A stretch of 37,981 bases of DNA from Candidatus Minthousia equi (GTDB lineage: Bacteria > Bacteroidota > Bacteroidia > Bacteroidales > Bacteroidaceae). Location: positions 1 to 37,981 of the forward strand of contig JAGHTY010000197.1 of the NCBI GenBank assembly GCA_018065125.1, written 5' to 3'. The stretch's first letter is position 1; each line of letters opens with the position of its first letter. The translations under genes and the position numbers were made by a program. Under the pieces are notes generated by a model, which was not told where the DNA came from, searched no databases, and saw only the letters and a program-made list of their open reading frames with translations. Of the stretch, positions 7,631 to 15,929 are shown one piece after another.

Positions 7631-8491
7631 TTAAACTGTCCAGCGAGAAGTGTAAACATCCAGCACACGCAGGAAGTAACGCCATTTGTTATCCTTCTTG
7701 TAGGTCTGTACATAGCCTCTTGGCACGTAAAGACGCATGCACCATTTCTCGTCGATATTCTCTACACCGAATACATCCTTACCCAATACAGGAGGAACAG
7801 TACCCTTCAGGTTCACCTCTACAATACTATTGTTGGCAAAAGCGTAATCGCCAATGCTCTTCAAAGTCTTAGGGAAGTAGATACGCTGCAGGATAGTGTT
7901 AGCGAACGCATACTGACCGATGGTCTCCAGATTGTTAGAGAATACTACGTCAGCCAAACTCCAGCAACCCTGGAAGGTATAGTCTGCAATTTCGGTAATG
8001 CCATCACCAATCTCAATCTTGCCCAGGTTCTTGCAAGTGCTGAAAGCAGCAGGAGCAATCTTAGTTACCTGTGCAGGAGTCTTGTAGTTGCCTGTCTTAC
8101 CAGCTGGGCAACAGATAATAGTAGTCATATCCTTGCTCATCAATACGCCATCCTCTACTGCAAAGGCAGGATTATCATTGGCAACGATGAACTTGGTCAA
8201 CTGGAAACAGTGACTGGTAGCAAACATACCCATGCGTACTACGCTCTTAGGCAACTGCAGTGAAGTAATCTTCTTACACTTATAGAAAGCAGAATCTGCT
8301 ACTGCTACCACCTTATGGTCGTTTACGGTTTCTGCAATCACTACGGCACCTTCAATATCGATATTCTGATTAGCAGCTACCTCTGCTTCGGTACCATTGA
8401 TCATCTTGTAGGTCACACCAGCCTGCTCTACAGTCTGAGCACTTAGGCTCAGGCAAGCCATCAACATCAAAGAAGTTAAAATGTTTTTCAT
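7631..8491 (-). CDS. BspA-type leucine-rich repeat secreted protein
   Basis: The 286-residue protein has a signal peptide (MKNILTSLMLMACLSLSAQ, likely cut after SLSA) and several LRR_5 repeats of the BspA type, visible as successive segments such as YKCKKITSLQLPKSVV, STCKNLGKIEIGDGITEIADYTFQGC and FANTILQRIYFPKTLKSIGDYAF. Proteins of this family in oral and gut Bacteroidales bind host or bacterial surface ligands. An upstream in-frame ATG at 8521 exists, but the signal peptide begins at 8491. The C-terminus lacks an obvious sorting domain. It follows the OmpA gene by 19 nt and ends the operon. Confidence 0.88.
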   Translation of the reverse strand: MKNILTSLMLMACLSLSAQTVEQAGVTYKMINGTEAEVAANQNIDIEGAVVIAETVNDHKVVAVADSAFYKCKKITSLQLPKSVVRMGMFATSHCFQLTKFIVANDNPAFAVEDGVLMSKDMTTIICCPAGKTGNYKTPAQVTKIAPAAFSTCKNLGKIEIGDGITEIADYTFQGCWSLADVVFSNNLETIGQYAFANTILQRIYFPKTLKSIGDYAFANNSIVEVNLKGTVPPVLGKDVFGVENIDEKWCMRLYVPRGYVQTYKKDNKWRYFLRVLDVYTSRWTV

Positions 8492-8510
8492 ATTTCGTTC
8501 CTCCTTCTTT

Positions 8511-9713
8511 TTATTTGTCAATAATGAATATTACCGCACGGTTCCACTCATTTACCAAACCGTATGGCTGTTCAACGTCACCCTTGAAATCGATGCGCAG
8601 GCGAGAAGGATCTACGCCAAACTCGTTTACCATCATATCGTAAACAGCCTGTGCACGACGCTTTGACAAAGCCATGTTGTAGGCAGGATATGCAGTCTGA
8701 ACGTCGGCATAACCAGTTACAATCAGCTTCATGTCTGGGTGGTTCTCCATCCAGCGGCAAACACTCTCTACGTTCTTCTTCTGAGCGTCGGTAATGTAGT
8801 GACGGTCGATGTAGAATGAAACGGTGGTATTCAGCTGTTCGTGGAAGTTCACATCCTCAACAGTCTTGGTGATAGGTGCCTCAGCCTTAGCCAAACGCTC
8901 ACGCTCCTTGTTGATATCATCGTTCAGGTGCTCCAAGTATGGAGAGTCGGTAGCGTGTGTATATTTAAAGCGGTGGTGATCAAACTGATCCTTGAAATGA
9001 TAGGTAAAACCAACCAAAACATCTACGTATGTATCATATACACGGTCGTAGCGCACACCATTGTAGGCATCATCGGTACCGTTGAACGAAACCTCGAAGT
9101 TGATATCCCATGGCTCGCTAAGCATGTAACTGGCATTCAAGCCCACATGTGCAGCCAGATAGTTGTGAGATTTTGTATCAATTGGATACTCCTCTTTCAT
9201 TCTTTCAACAGCCTTCTTATCAAAGTTTACAGAACGATTGTAACCCACACCAATGAAACCAATCAGGTTAAAGCGGCGGGTTTCGCTGTAGCGGTAGAAC
9301 ACGTTGGTAAAGTTCACCATACCATCTAAATAAGCTGCCAACACGGTAAACTTGTAAAATCCATAAATATCAGGAAATCTATCACACAAAGACCACTCCG
9401 CACGACCCTTCTGAGGCTTGTAGCCTGCAGTCATACGCAAACCGAATGAAGGCCAGAACCACTTACCAATACCAACAGTAAAACTTGGGCGCTGGGCTTC
9501 AAAGAAGTTACCGAAACGGGTATTCTCACTCATAGAGTGACTGATACCTATTCCACCCTGCACATACCAATTGTCCCAGAAATTATAGCGATGCAGATAT
9601 TCAATTTCCTCTGCCTTGATTTCCTCCTGTGGGTTAGACTGAGCTGAAACAGTTGTTGCAGCCATCAAACCGAACATTGCAATATATAGTTTCTTCAGCA
9701 TAGTCTTATTCAT
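8511..9713 (-). CDS. OmpA-family outer membrane protein, paralog 1
   Basis: The 400-residue precursor has a signal peptide (cleavage near TTVSA-Q), an eight-strand-barrel-like region (WYVQGGIGISHSMSENTRFGNF, then alternating strands to about residue 240) and a C-terminal OmpA-type domain with TGYADVQTAYPAYNMALSKRRAQAVYDMM. The domain keeps the aspartate, asparagine and arginine of the peptidoglycan-binding motif, though the surrounding GHTDNTG is altered to GYADVQT. It belongs to a group of four paralogs here that share the W-x-G-x-x-x-G-x-x-H-S-x-x-E-N-T N-terminus. An alternative start at 9701 gives a more compact signal peptide; the 9713 ATG overlaps the upstream stop. Confidence 0.9.
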   Translation of the reverse strand: MNKTMLKKLYIAMFGLMAATTVSAQSNPQEEIKAEEIEYLHRYNFWDNWYVQGGIGISHSMSENTRFGNFFEAQRPSFTVGIGKWFWPSFGLRMTAGYKPQKGRAEWSLCDRFPDIYGFYKFTVLAAYLDGMVNFTNVFYRYSETRRFNLIGFIGVGYNRSVNFDKKAVERMKEEYPIDTKSHNYLAAHVGLNASYMLSEPWDINFEVSFNGTDDAYNGVRYDRVYDTYVDVLVGFTYHFKDQFDHHRFKYTHATDSPYLEHLNDDINKERERLAKAEAPITKTVEDVNFHEQLNTTVSFYIDRHYITDAQKKNVESVCRWMENHPDMKLIVTGYADVQTAYPAYNMALSKRRAQAVYDMMVNEFGVDPSRLRIDFKGDVEQPYGLVNEWNRAVIFIIDK

Positions 9714-10872
9714 TAATAATGAAAATAATATAGTGTCTTGAGTTATACTTGGTCAACACGTCGGCCTCGTTAGCCTCTACCTTGATCTGCTTCTCTGGAA
9801 TCTGCCAACGATCGCTCAATACGTCCTTGATGCTCTCGGCACGCTTGCGGAAAGTCTTGTCGTTCTTCTTGCTGGCATTTACAATGTAGATATCAGCCTC
9901 TGGCAACTGCTTCCAGGTCTGTGCAGTGGTATATACGTTGGTCTGCTGCAAACGCTCTACGTCGGTTTCTTCTGGATCGAAAGAAATCATGGTGTAGATT
10001 ACCTGCTTATCCACCTGCTGGTGATTTTCGATGATGATAGGCTTTCTTTCTGCATCATCAGCCTTGGCACGCAAATCCTCAGCCTCCTTGATCAGTGGTT
10101 CGTAGCGCTGCAAGTCGCGGCGAACGTATGAGAACTGACGAGCCTTGTCAGCATTCTTGAAGTGATAGGTCACACCCACCATCAGGTTCAGGTGACCATC
10201 CCAGCCATTCTTCTCATCCTGGATACCATCGCGAGAGTCATCCAGCATGTTCTCTACAGCCTCGATGTTCAACTTCAACTTGTCGTTCAGGCGAATAGAC
10301 ATACCTAAACCCAGACGTAAATCTACCAGACTGGTCTGTCGGGTGTTATAATATGCGTTCTGTGGTTTACCCACTTCGTCAACCTTATCAGTAACAGGAT
10401 TCCAGTCACGACCAGAGAATCCGGCAGAGATTTCACCACCGATACCCACCAGTGCCTTGAAGTTCACACGGCGGTTTTCACGATAACCTAAGAAAAGGTT
10501 GGTCAGGTTTGGCAGCCAGTCGAAGTACAGACCCCAAGTGTTAAAGTGATACAACTTTCCAATCTCAGTATCACCGGTATTACGTCCAAAGTTCACCATC
10601 ATACGGATTTCGTTGACAGGAGTAATGGCCTTACCTACTGTGAGTGAGAAAGTGGGTTGTAACTTTTTTAAGAAACTAGTCTTTGAGGTAAACGAACCCC
10701 ATGACTGCGCTGTTCCGGCGTAAACGCCTACAAACCAGTTATCCATAAAGTGGGTTGGCATCACATGGTCGATGTCAGTCTCCTTCAGGTTGTAGCTGGC
10801 GAACTCTTCGTCCTGTGCAAATGCATTCCAGCTGGAAGCAAGCAGCAGAACCAATGTAAGTAGCTTTTTCAT
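9706..10872 (-). CDS. OmpA-like outer membrane protein, paralog 2, with degenerate OmpA domain
   Basis: The 388-residue precursor begins with a signal peptide (MKKLLTLVLLLASSWNAFAQ) and has the same barrel type as paralog 1 (NWFVGVYAGTAQSWGSFTSK). The C-terminal region aligns by position with the OmpA domain (VIYTMISFDPEETDVE, then KRAESIKDVLSDRWQIPEKQI), but the TGxxD and NxxLSxxRA residues for peptidoglycan binding are not recognisable. It may therefore act in the outer membrane without a cell-wall anchor, perhaps as partner of paralog 1. It is the first gene of the operon, about 45 nt from a strong promoter. Confidence 0.86.
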   Translation of the reverse strand: MKKLLTLVLLLASSWNAFAQDEEFASYNLKETDIDHVMPTHFMDNWFVGVYAGTAQSWGSFTSKTSFLKKLQPTFSLTVGKAITPVNEIRMMVNFGRNTGDTEIGKLYHFNTWGLYFDWLPNLTNLFLGYRENRRVNFKALVGIGGEISAGFSGRDWNPVTDKVDEVGKPQNAYYNTRQTSLVDLRLGLGMSIRLNDKLKLNIEAVENMLDDSRDGIQDEKNGWDGHLNLMVGVTYHFKNADKARQFSYVRRDLQRYEPLIKEAEDLRAKADDAERKPIIIENHQQVDKQVIYTMISFDPEETDVERLQQTNVYTTAQTWKQLPEADIYIVNASKKNDKTFRKRAESIKDVLSDRWQIPEKQIKVEANEADVLTKYNSRHYIIFIINE

Positions 10873-10916
10873 TTTGTTTTTAGTAGTAGTTTTCTAAATA
10901 AAATCAGTTTGAGTTG

Positions 10917-10947
10917 CAAAATTACATATTTTTATCAATACTGACAA
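10917..10947 (-). promoter_or_regulatory. Promoter of the OmpA-OmpA-LRR operon
   Basis: TTG (10945-10947), a 20-bp spacer and TAATTTTG (10917-10924) match the Bacteroidetes promoter consensus. The start codon of the first gene lies 44 nt downstream. Confidence 0.75.
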
Positions 10948-10965
10948 TTTTTTAATCAAATTTCT

Positions 10966-12534
10966 CTAATTTCTATCTAATTTTTCGTATTTTGAGTGTT
11001 TGCTGATAAATTCTGGTACCAAATCCTTCATAACGCTAACAATTGCCATGTCATCATAGCTGCTGCAAACATCCAGCAATTGTTCCAGGTCTTCACACAC
11101 CTTGGCATAGTCGTATTCCCTTACCTTGGCCACCTTAATCTTGGGGTGTGAGGTAGGAATCGTAGTTTCGGCATCGTCCAATACTTCTTCAAATAGTTTC
11201 TCTCCATCACGCAGTCCCACATATTTTATCTGCACATGCGGATGGTTACTGCGGGCTATCATGGCCTTGGCCAGATCGGCTATGCGCACTGGTTCGCCCA
11301 TGTCAAACACAAAGATCTCTCCTCCCTTGCCACGGGTACCCGCTTCGAGTACCAGTTTACATGCCTCGGGAATCAACATAAAGAAACGGGTAATATCCGG
11401 ATGTGTCACCGTTACAGGGCCACCTGCCTTTATCTGCTTCTTGAACAACGGAATCACCGAACCGTTCGATCCCAGCACATTGCCAAAACGGGTGGTCACA
11501 AACTGGGTGATGCCCTCTACCTTACCCTCATGAATGGCCTTGTTCAAGCTTTGTACATAGATTTCGCAGATACGCTTTGAACAGCCCATCACATTGGTAG
11601 GGTTCACCGCCTTGTCGGTAGAAATCATCACGAATTTCTTCACGCGGTATTTTACTGCCAGATCGGCCACCACACGGGTACCCAGCACATTGTTCTCTAC
11701 ACTCTCGCTGGGGTTATCCTCCATCATCGGCACGTGCTTATAGGCAGCCGCATGGAACACATAGGCTGGCTTGTACAACTGAAATATCTGTTCCATTCGG
11801 CGAGGATTGCAGATATTGGCCACCAAGGTATGACTCTTGATAAATGCCCAGTTAGTAGCCATTTCCAGGCGTAGGTCGTGCATGGGCGTTTCGGCCTGAT
11901 CCACCATAATCAGTTCATCTGGATGATAAGGCGCTATCTGGCGCACCAGTTCACTGCCTATACTGCCTGCAGCACCCGTAATCAAAATGCGTTCTCCGGT
12001 TAGCATGTTGCCAATGGCAGGCATATTCACCTCTATTACCTCACGGGGCAGCAAGTCTTCCATTTCCTTGCGTTGCTTTCTAATCACCTCGTTAATATTA
12101 CTCATGATGATACGCACCAGCAGCATCAGCACACAGGCCACAATACCTGTTACCAGGATGCAGCGGTAAGGAATAATGGTAAACCCATCTAGGTAGTTGC
12201 AGGCAAAACGGAAGCCTGCAGCCAGCAGCGTACCCAGCATCATGGCTAAGGTTACCTGCCTCAGCTCCTTGAACGACGACAGATGCAGCACCCCCCTATA
12301 GGTGCGGAACAGGCGAAAGCAGAGTATATATATAAATAGGTAAACCAGCAATGTCCACAGTAGGTATCTGCCACCATACACGGCTGCCTGCCTACCCATC
12401 ACCACCATGTACGAAACAAACATGGAAAAGATCACAAGGCTACAATCTGCCATGAACACAGCCCAATAGGGCAATGACTTCTTGGTAAAGTACCAACCAA
12501 ATACCTTATTTAATAGTTCCTTCAGATAATTCAT
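10966..12534 (-). CDS. Membrane nucleotide-sugar 4,6-dehydratase (PglF/CapD/FlaA1-like), short form
   Basis: The 522-residue protein has four transmembrane helices in its first 145 residues and a C-terminal extended-SDR domain starting with ITGAAGSIGSEL (Rossmann glycines at 187-193). The active-site signature STDKAVNPTNVMGCSK (Thr306, Asp307, Lys308, Met316, Lys320) has Met in place of the usual SDR Tyr, as in PglF, which converts UDP-GlcNAc to the 4-keto-6-deoxy sugar. PglF/FlaA1 proteins are usually about 590-640 residues with an extra Rossmann domain between the helices and the catalytic domain; here the helices lead almost directly to the linker EDLLPREVIEV. It overlaps the aminotransferase stop by 4 nt, and the two should act in sequence. 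Confidence 0.9.
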   Translation of the reverse strand: MNYLKELLNKVFGWYFTKKSLPYWAVFMADCSLVIFSMFVSYMVVMGRQAAVYGGRYLLWTLLVYLFIYILCFRLFRTYRGVLHLSSFKELRQVTLAMMLGTLLAAGFRFACNYLDGFTIIPYRCILVTGIVACVLMLLVRIIMSNINEVIRKQRKEMEDLLPREVIEVNMPAIGNMLTGERILITGAAGSIGSELVRQIAPYHPDELIMVDQAETPMHDLRLEMATNWAFIKSHTLVANICNPRRMEQIFQLYKPAYVFHAAAYKHVPMMEDNPSESVENNVLGTRVVADLAVKYRVKKFVMISTDKAVNPTNVMGCSKRICEIYVQSLNKAIHEGKVEGITQFVTTRFGNVLGSNGSVIPLFKKQIKAGGPVTVTHPDITRFFMLIPEACKLVLEAGTRGKGGEIFVFDMGEPVRIADLAKAMIARSNHPHVQIKYVGLRDGEKLFEEVLDDAETTIPTSHPKIKVAKVREYDYAKVCEDLEQLLDVCSSYDDMAIVSVMKDLVPEFISKHSKYEKLDRN

Positions 12535-13673
12535 TTCCCTTTGATGGCTTCACAGATGTAACGTACGTCTTCCTCACTCACACAAGGACCAGAAGGCAAG
12601 CACAAGCCCTTGTTGAACAGATTCTCGCTCACGCCATTCACATAGGAAGGCGCCTGTGCAAAGACAGGCTGCAGATGCATAGGTTTCCAAAGCAAACGAC
12701 TTTCTATGTTCTTTGCATCCAGCTTGATGCGCAGTTCATCGGCCGTCATGCCATACTGTGCTGGTTCTACCACAATGGTGTTCAGCCAATAGTTGCTTTC
12801 CATATAAGCCTCGGGTGCCTCATGCACGGTAATACCCAGCACATCTGCCAGCAACTGCTTGTACAGTTCCTTCACCCTGCGGTGATGCTCCACATGCTCG
12901 CTTACCACTGTCATCTGGCCACGGCCAATGCCCGCACAGATATTGCTCAGGCGGTAATTATAGCCAATCTGCTCGTGGTGATAATATGGATAAGGTTCGC
13001 GCGCCTGCGTAGCAAAGAAGGTAACGCGCTGCTTGGCCTGGGCATCTGGACAGATTAACGCTCCACCTCCACTGGTAGTAATCATCTTGTTTCCATTGAA
13101 CGAAAGTGCACCAAAGGCACCAAATGTTCCGCATTTCCTGCCTTTGTATTCCGATCCAAGCGCTTCGGCAGCATCTTCCAGTACAGGAATGTCATATTTC
13201 TGGGCCACTGCCATGATTTCGTCGATATAGGCAGGCATGCCATACAGATACACAGGAATAATTACCTTTGGTTTTTTGCCCGTTTTGGCCATGCGGTCTT
13301 GAATGGCCTGTTCCAGCAACTGTGGATCCATGTTCCAAGTACCTGGTTCGCTATCCACAAACACAGGAGTGGCTCCTTGGTAAACAATAGGATTGGCCGA
13401 AGCCGAGAAAGTAAACGACTGGCAAATCACCTCATCACCCGCCTTTACGCCCAGCATTATCAGTCCCAGATGCAAGGCGGCAGTACCAGCCGAAAGTGCT
13501 ACGATAGGTTTAGCATCCAGCCCTTCTGCTGCAAAGAACGCTTCCAAATCAGCCTCGAAACCATTTACGTTGGGCCCCAATGGCACCACCCAGTTGGTAT
13601 CGAAAGCTTCCTGGATAAACTGCTGTTCCTTTCCGCTCATGTGAGCCAGACAAAGATAAATTCTGTTTCGCAT
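12531..13673 (-). CDS. DegT/DnrJ/EryC1/StrS sugar aminotransferase (PglE-like)
   Basis: The 380-residue PLP enzyme belongs to the sugar aminotransferase family that turns keto-sugar nucleotides into amino sugars. The cofactor lysine is Lys196 in SFNGNKMITTSGGG; the PLP-ring aspartate is in PVLEDAAEALG (Asp167). The N-terminal LCLAHMSGKEQQFIQEAF and the segment NYRLSNICAGIGRGQM are close to the PglE/PseC-type enzymes that aminate C4. It directly precedes the PglF-like dehydratase with a 4-nt overlap, strong support for a 4-amino-4,6-dideoxy sugar product. The exact stereochemistry cannot be read from the sequence. Confidence 0.92.
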   Translation of the reverse strand: MRNRIYLCLAHMSGKEQQFIQEAFDTNWVVPLGPNVNGFEADLEAFFAAEGLDAKPIVALSAGTAALHLGLIMLGVKAGDEVICQSFTFSASANPIVYQGATPVFVDSEPGTWNMDPQLLEQAIQDRMAKTGKKPKVIIPVYLYGMPAYIDEIMAVAQKYDIPVLEDAAEALGSEYKGRKCGTFGAFGALSFNGNKMITTSGGGALICPDAQAKQRVTFFATQAREPYPYYHHEQIGYNYRLSNICAGIGRGQMTVVSEHVEHHRRVKELYKQLLADVLGITVHEAPEAYMESNYWLNTIVVEPAQYGMTADELRIKLDAKNIESRLLWKPMHLQPVFAQAPSYVNGVSENLFNKGLCLPSGPCVSEEDVRYICEAIKGK

Positions 13674-13694
13674 ACCCAGATAAGTTTTAGTCCT

Positions 13695-14792
13695 TTATTT
13701 CACATTAAATACCACGGCCTTTACCCATACGCCCTCTACAGGAACGGGGCTCAGCCTATCGGTTTTGTATTCCATGGTGAGGCGCGATGGTGCAATGCCA
13801 TAATCCTTCACCAGCATATCATACACAGCCTGCACACGCTGCTGTGCCAGTTTCTCATTCCAGGGACCATAGGCATCCATGCTGTCGGGATAGCCTGTCA
13901 TCACCACATTCACATCAGGATGCTCGGCCAGGAAGATAGCTACTTGTCCTACTACCAGGCGCTGCGTTTCGTTCACAAACGAGCGTTCCTCGTAGAAAGG
14001 AATGCTGGTAGATAACTGCCCATTAGCCTCGATACGGGTTTCCTTTATTTTGTTCTTGTCGGGCACAATACCCTCTTTCTTCTGCTTGCGACGAATGGCA
14101 TCGTGCAGGCGCTGACGCTTGCTCACAAATCGCCAGTTCACACCCGCCATCACGCTGATGTAGCCATCCATCTTGAAACCATATTTCACACCGTTGTAGC
14201 GGTCGTCGGTAACATTACACGCCCCCTCCACAATCAGTTCCATGTGCTTGGTGAGTTGCGAAGAAAGCAGTAATCCAGCACGCCCCGCCATATAGGCATT
14301 TCCCTTGCTATCCACAGGGTAGCGTTCCCAGTCCTTTACCTTCTTGCTAAAGCCAAATGTTCCGTTACCACCCACACCTGCAAACAGGTACACGTTCAGC
14401 ATGTGTCGCACAGGACGGCGGGCAAACAAGTTTCCCAGATTCACCATACCCTCTACATAGGCAGTAATCAGGTTAAACTGATAAGAATCGTAGATATCGG
14501 GATAATCATAGCGCAACTGTTTGTAAGGGCGACTCATCTGCTGATGAATACCTGCCGAGATTCGAATACCAAATCGCTGATTGAACAGTTTACCACCCAT
14601 GATATCAAAGCTGGGACGGTTGTGGATAAAGTCGGAAATCAGCGTATTCTCTGTGAGTGAATGACTGATACCCGTGCGCACACCCAGAAACCATTCTCCC
14701 TTTGAAGTGGCATGGCGCCTGCCTAACTGCTGGGCATTTGCCCCGGCAGTGACCAGTATCATCAAGACGACAAACAGTATTCTCTTTATCAT
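13695..14792 (-). CDS. OmpA-family outer membrane protein, paralog 3
   Basis: The 365-residue precursor has a signal peptide (MIKRILFVVLMILVTAGANAQ), a barrel region starting EWFLGVRTGISHSLTENTL, and a C-terminal OmpA-type domain with TGYPDSMDAYGPWNEKLAQQRVQAVYDMLV. A basic linker (KRQRLHDAIRRKQKKEG) separates them. The gene lies between the GT4 glycosyltransferase (4-nt overlap) and the aminotransferase (21-nt gap) in one transcript. Placement inside a sugar operon suggests the protein is made together with the glycan, either as carrier, anchor or export aid; this is inference. Confidence 0.88.
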   Translation of the reverse strand: MIKRILFVVLMILVTAGANAQQLGRRHATSKGEWFLGVRTGISHSLTENTLISDFIHNRPSFDIMGGKLFNQRFGIRISAGIHQQMSRPYKQLRYDYPDIYDSYQFNLITAYVEGMVNLGNLFARRPVRHMLNVYLFAGVGGNGTFGFSKKVKDWERYPVDSKGNAYMAGRAGLLLSSQLTKHMELIVEGACNVTDDRYNGVKYGFKMDGYISVMAGVNWRFVSKRQRLHDAIRRKQKKEGIVPDKNKIKETRIEANGQLSTSIPFYEERSFVNETQRLVVGQVAIFLAEHPDVNVVMTGYPDSMDAYGPWNEKLAQQRVQAVYDMLVKDYGIAPSRLTMEYKTDRLSPVPVEGVWVKAVVFNVK

Positions 14793-15922
14793 GGTTTTAA
14801 AATCTTTCTATAAAAATCTTTCAGGCAGCGGCGCACAAAACCTTGTTCATAGCGGTCTTCCACCATCTTGCGTGCACGTCCGGCCATCTCAATGCAAGCC
14901 AACGGATGATTTACCATCCATTCCATCGCCTGGTACAGACTTTCTTCATCCTGTGAAGGAATGATGCGCCCATTCAAGCCCTCGCGGATAATCTCACGGC
15001 TGCCATTGATATCCGTCACAATGCTGGGCACTCCCATGGCACCCGCCTCGATCACCACATTTGGAAAACCCTCACGATAGCTGGGGAACACCAATGCATC
15101 GGCTGTTTCAAACCAAGGTCGCACATCCTTCTGCACACCCACTGCCATAATCTGCGGCGTTTCCTGTATCAGGCGTAACGTATCTGGTTTTAGCGGATCC
15201 AAATCACTTTCATATCCGCCTACCAATACCAAACGTACTTGCTCATATTTCTTGCACAGCCTACAGAAAGCATGTGCCAGTTCGTTGATACCCTTGTCAC
15301 CCACCAACCTGCCAATAAACAGGAACGAGAAGGTATCATCCGCCTCCATCTTTTTGCGGGCAGTGGTTTCAGAGCGGTAATGTTCCAGGTTGATACCCAT
15401 CACATTGCCATAGCCCAGTACCTTCAAGGGCTTGCCTGTAATCTTGTATTTCAGCAAGTCGTGCTTCACGCCCCTTCCTTCGGGAATGATGTGTGTGGCA
15501 CAAGCACAGGTAATGCGATCGGTCATGATCAGCATCTTCTGCTTCAAGCCTTTAGCCGTAGGAAACACCAATCCCGTAAAGGTATGCACACGCACGGGCA
15601 CACGTGCCATCCAGCCAGCCATCATGCAAAGCAATCCCGCCTTAGGTGTCATGCTGTGCACCATCTGTGGCTTCTCCCTGCGAAAAGCCCTGTATATTTT
15701 CCAAAGCGAAACCAGATCCTTCAGTGGTGAAATCTGTCGTTGCATGGGCACGGCAATGGTTTTCACCTGCTCGCGTTCACCCAGTTCATCCAGTTCCTCA
15801 CCCGGCGACGAGAGTGCCACCACCTCATATTCCTCCTTCAGTTCGGTAAGCAATCCTTTGCAAAAGGTGTTCAGCGAACCAGGAACGGTAGAGGTTCTGA
15901 TAATTTTCGGTTTCGGGTCCAT
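14789..15922 (-). CDS. Glycosyltransferase family 4 (PglA/CapM-like)
   Basis: The 377-residue protein has the two-domain GT-B plan of retaining GT4 enzymes. The C-terminal donor site is seen in FLFIGRLVGDKGINELA and in the EX7E motif within SYREGFPNVVIEAGAMGVPS. No membrane helix is evident. Such enzymes act at the inner face of the cytoplasmic membrane on undecaprenyl-linked sugars; PglA, which adds the second sugar to bacillosamine, is a comparable member. It starts 7 nt after the OmpA-type gene and its stop overlaps the next OmpA-type start. Confidence 0.9.
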   Translation of the reverse strand: MDPKPKIIRTSTVPGSLNTFCKGLLTELKEEYEVVALSSPGEELDELGEREQVKTIAVPMQRQISPLKDLVSLWKIYRAFRREKPQMVHSMTPKAGLLCMMAGWMARVPVRVHTFTGLVFPTAKGLKQKMLIMTDRITCACATHIIPEGRGVKHDLLKYKITGKPLKVLGYGNVMGINLEHYRSETTARKKMEADDTFSFLFIGRLVGDKGINELAHAFCRLCKKYEQVRLVLVGGYESDLDPLKPDTLRLIQETPQIMAVGVQKDVRPWFETADALVFPSYREGFPNVVIEAGAMGVPSIVTDINGSREIIREGLNGRIIPSQDEESLYQAMEWMVNHPLACIEMAGRARKMVEDRYEQGFVRRCLKDFYRKILKP

Positions 15923-15929
15923 ATCTTTT

